Part shown: one piece after another, positions 60,470 to 64,000 of the stretch
Position numbering within the stretch: position 1 is the first letter of the stretch
Layout: each line of letters starts with the position of its first letter
Assembly (NCBI RefSeq): GCF_037392515.1
Contig: NC_090281.1
Location: 42,756,645 to 42,820,644 of the forward strand
Length of the DNA stretch: 64,000 nt
Source: Haliotis asinina
Lineage: Eukaryota > Mollusca > Gastropoda > Lepetellida > Haliotidae
Direction of reading: 5' to 3'
Position numbers and translations under genes: made by a program
The notes under the pieces: generated by a model
What the model saw: only the letters and a program-made list of their open reading frames with translations
The model's database searches: none
Told to the model about the DNA's origin: nothing

Positions 60470-63400
60470 CAGTCACCTGTTTTATCATGTGACTTGTGGG
60501 AGCCAGACGCTCAGCAGAGTATAATGGTGGAAAGTCCATGTGCACATATGAAAGAATGAATAAACTCGATTTTTTTATACTCTTTTTATCACTACATATG
60601 AAAGTCTTCTGGTTAGTCTTAAACGGAACACCATTCTTTTTTAAGAAAACTTGTTTAAATGATGCTAAAAAGCCGTCTGCTTCTCTCTCGCTCACAAACG
60701 AAACCACAGACAGGTTACATAACTCTGTTGCCAGAGCCCTGCAGTGACGTCATAGAAGGAATGATTTTCAGTTAGTTGTATACAAAATGTGTAGGAAGCT
60801 CGTCATTTGCTCCTTGGTGTCGGGTGATGGTGTCACTATGCACAGATTTCCCCCAGACCCCGTAGTTTGTGCTTAAATTGGTTGTGTGCGGAGCGGGCGT
60901 TGTTGAAGCCTGTGGTATATACTAAATCAGATGTTTCACCCCCTACCACTCTTCCAGGAGAGAAAATGGAGTTCAAGTTTCATCGAGTTTATGAAATCAA
61001 GACTGCCTACTACACATTGCTGACCAAAAAGATTTTGCATGAATATAACGCTTTCCTCCTCGGAAGTTAGGTTGTGGTCGAAGTGGCAATATTATCGTAA
61101 GTAATACCATGTCAACCCCCGCCTTACTTCCAAGAGTGAAATTGTTATGTTATAAGCAATGTCATGTAAAATCCTATTGTCCATCAATAAAATACATATT
61201 TTGCTACCAGTGAAAAGTAATTTTGATTTTGTGAGTCGATGAAAACAAACTTATATAATAGCATTTATCCTCAGACAGGGCGGCGACATTTTTGAAAATC
61301 GTGAAGTCTCCTAAAGTCTGTTAGAATTATTGAGATTATGGTTTGTTTTCATCAAGTTAGAAAATTGAAACTACTTTTTACTGGTAGTTAAATATGTATT
61401 TGAATCATGACCAAAAGGAGTTTGCATGACACAACTTGTAACATAACATAAACGAGGTCGGGGTCGAAGTGGAAATACTGCACAATAAATTTCTCCCCTT
61501 TCAAAATTTACTTGGTTTGTAAATGCTTGTTCACCAGTATGTAGACACTTGTCAATATACGTCTTTATATTTGGTCTCATAATCCTAATTACTTTAAAAT
61601 CATACTTGTATGCATTTTGAAACTTAATAAAAAGAAGCAATCCGCGAATGTATAACAGGAATGTAATATCTAGACATTTTATAGTTTGCCTATATGAATC
61701 ATAATTCGCACGCAAACCCTAGTGTATGTCGCCTGTATCATTACATTTCACGACTAAAACAATGATTCTGTTGAGAGCTATGACAACTTGATAACAACAA
61801 AATGCAAATATTAAAATGAAAACATATTAAAGTTATAGGAGCAATGTCAATTACCTTGTTCGAGGAATGTATCCATCAATATCCAATATATAATTCATCT
61901 GCAGATTTCCCAAGTGATGTGTCTTTTAACAGTCTAATATACGAAAACGTGATGTATCGTTTCAGGTTTTTCACATTGCTGTATAGTCTCGCTGGTCACC
62001 CAAGTTAGCACACCTGGCAACTACTTGCATAATGTGCATCATTCTTCTCACAAAGTAATCTAGTTAGCCAATGATGAGCAATCGATCAATGTATTGGCGG
62101 TTAATCCTTTGAGAGAAGGGTGTTGTTTTTACATAGACACAGACACAACACAGTGTATTCAGTATGGATTAGTAAATGTACATACATAAACACTGCCTTT
62201 TGACAAATCCCCATTTGAACTCACATAAAAGAAATTAATAAATCAGTGTGTTACCGGTTAATCCTTAGATCGATCCAGACACAAGAAATGCCAAATGGGG
62301 ACCTTTGTCGGGTAATCTAAGTGGCATTACCTCTAATTATACCTGTTATAAATTCATTAACTGAGCATCAAGTGAATGATGGCAAATAACATGTAGGTTT
62401 ATACCACCTAACACGGATTACAACCTAGCGACACCAAGTGATTTTGACAGAATTGTCTATGAAAACAAGAGTTGTAACTCTGAAACTAGGCAAAGCAGGA
62501 GACAAAACTAAATGAGAACATATAGCTTTCATTTTTCACAACAGCTGTCGCGATTTCAGGTTTGTACAAACCTGTAAACGAAATAGTTTACCCCCTGAAA
62601 TGTAGATGAATTCTGCATAGACCCTCACATCTATACCCACTATTACGTCACAGAGACACAACGCTCTGATTGGTTGAAATTTCGTTAGTGTTCTGAAGAG
62701 AATGTCAGTTACATTAGTTCATGATTTTGATGTGTGAGAAACAACAGCCAAAACACACCTTTTCAAGAAACATGAACATCGCATAAAAACGCAACCATCA
62801 CGTCTCGTGCATTTTGAGTTTTTTGGATGTGCAGGGTCGGGTATATGCGCTTTGGACGGCAAGATGTAGGGTCGAAAAGTAGAGTGTTCGTCTGCACTGT
62901 TGTGAATTAAGACAAATAATTGCCATATTCGGGCATTGTTCATAGTTCGAATTCAGATATCTTATCTAGTCAACTTAGTTTGGTGGACAGTCATAAAAGG
63001 TGTCAATATTTAGTTTGGTGGACGGAGTGGAAAAAGGTGTCATATTTAGTTTGGTGGTCGGAGTGGCAATATCATTGTTTGGTTACCGTTTAGTTGAGCA
63101 CATTTCTTTTTTTCTTCATATTTATTACTTACAAAATTTGTTTAACAATTCCACTGCCCAACAGTTAGCATCTGAGAATTGTGCACTGTTGTCAGAAAGG
63201 TCCATTTAAGGTAATATTAAAGATTGAAATGAGCAGTTTTAATGATGGGGTTACATTTATAATGATGTCAATGAGTGATTTATGCATTTGCACCCCCTAG
63301 AGCATATTTGATCTTTAAACAGACTAGCGCAAGTGATTAGGACCCTGTACTCGTAATGAAGATACTTGTACATAAAGAGTTGACATTTAGCTACATCAGA

Positions 63401-63672
63401 AGCTAGCAGGACGCTAGTTACTTTCGATGTCACCACATTCCAGTCAACGAAGTCTTCCACTGAAGACAAGTTTGACTGGATGTGATCCCCCCAGAATCTA
63501 CAATGAATATTAGAAGAGCAGGACTGAATATTTCACCATTACAAGTTCCCATCGGAGGGGAATTATTGGACGTAATTTTGACAACCAGCAGAATCCAGCG
63601 TGGCCTGACCCACTGCTGTTTCCATCAGATTCTGTAAGCAATAAGCGTGAGTCAGGATAAGGAAAAATATGT
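60470..63672. other. No recognisable gene
   Basis: The frames at 60867-61070 (plus) and 61371-61715 (minus) match nothing I know. Short variants of GGTCGAAGTGGCAATAT recur near 61075, 61455 and 63058, suggesting an undescribed low-copy repeat. It may be the interior of the DIRS-like element if 55786 and 63945 are its two ends. Confidence 0.4.
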
Positions 63673-63968
63673 GATTTTCTGAATAATATTGATATTTTAT
63701 ACTTATCCTGACTCATGGTGAAAGACCTCCCAGCTGCCCCTCACAGGCACGCTGAATTCCTATTATTCTTATATCGGGCAATTACAAGGAGAGAGTGACA
63801 AGCGTGGTCGGTCAGCTGACCGTTTGTGTGGGAAAAGGGGAGGCTACATGTGGGTGAGTGTATTTTACGTTTCAGGTATTCCACTACCTTCGCCAGGGAA
63901 GAAGAGATAAGCAATAAGCTTGAGTCAGGATTTGTATAAAATATCAATTTTATTCAGAAAATTACATT
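63673..63968. repeat. DIRS-like terminal repeat, possibly the right end of the 55.8 kb element
   Basis: The segment 63775-63945 is the inverse of 55786-55975, sharing GGTCAGCTGACCG and GTAGTGGAATACCTGAAA on opposite strands. Its own flanks are inverted too: ATTTTATACTTATCCTGACT near 63690 and its inverse near 63932-63955. It may be the right end of an 8.2 kb element or a free terminal-repeat unit. Confidence 0.5.
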
Positions 63969-64000
63969 TTGCTGCCTGCATGTATTACAAATAATCTGAA

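Larger units (their letters stand above)
55786..60470 (+). mobile_element. Nested transposon cluster built on a plus-strand DIRS-like element
   Basis: The left terminal repeat (55786-55975) is the inverse of 63775-63945 and related to 34425-34600. Gag-like reading frames follow on the plus strand; at 57740-57900 is DEAYKIISSPCNRSYKIDDK, clearly related to the gag block at 33195-32821. A SINE interrupts gag at 56584-56855 and a mariner interrupts it at 58115-59406. A YR C-terminus on plus lies at 60190-60465. A YR fragment in the opposite orientation (59505-59945) belongs to another copy. No open frame is intact. Confidence 0.65.

Noticed and set aside
60867..61070. 67-codon plus-strand frame, with a possible internal exon after CTTCCAG
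   Set aside because: The acceptor-like tract is good, but the peptide resembles nothing I know, and no partner exon was found.
61371..61715. 114-codon minus-strand frame
   Set aside because: There is no recognisable domain, splice site or codon signal; AT-rich DNA gives such frames by chance.

Overview
The window is animal nuclear DNA, AT-rich, with small exons separated by long repeat-filled introns. The dispersed repeats have a tRNA-like head and a tail of CACTC units, preceded by a stretch reading roughly GGAATATTGCTAAAAGCGGCGTAAAAC. I associate this repeat style with abalone (Haliotis) and related gastropods, so a marine gastropod, probably Haliotis, is my inference; nothing else in the window fixes the species.

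Two protein-coding genes can be reconstructed exon by exon, both on the minus strand. The first (1-5643, running off the left edge) encodes ODAD3/CCDC151, a coiled-coil subunit of the docking complex that fixes outer dynein arms on ciliary doublet microtubules. The second (10801-43972) is a complete KIF14-type mitotic kinesin. Its 31 coding exons join in frame to 1503 codons plus stop, with an N-terminal extension, motor domain, FHA domain, coiled coils and a C-terminal tail. A third, weaker call is a plus-strand exon at 53553-53610 that starts with a signal peptide; the rest of that gene is not visible here.

The layout is: 1-5.6 kb ODAD3; 5.6-10.8 kb intergenic, with SINEs, minisatellites and the KIF14 3' end; 10.8-44.0 kb KIF14, whose introns hold two degraded tyrosine-recombinase (DIRS-like) retroelements, several TIR transposons nested in SINEs, and minisatellites; 44.0-53.5 kb mostly unremarkable, with SINEs and one 69-bp tandem repeat; 53.5-55.8 kb the signal-peptide exon and flank; 55.8-60.5 kb a nested transposon cluster (DIRS-like gag, SINE, mariner, recombinase pieces in both orientations); 60.5-64 kb no recognisable gene, ending in a DIRS-like terminal repeat.

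I found no clearly new biological system. The most unusual structure is in KIF14. At three separate exons (8, 17 and 30) the last 20-30 bases of the exon plus its 5' splice site are repeated in degenerate tandem copies immediately downstream in the intron, giving arrays of decoy or alternative donor sites. Other points worth checking are a GC-AG intron, a 32-bp-arm hairpin 17 nt from a splice donor, a trinucleotide array next to an acceptor, and several nested insertions with clean target-site duplications.
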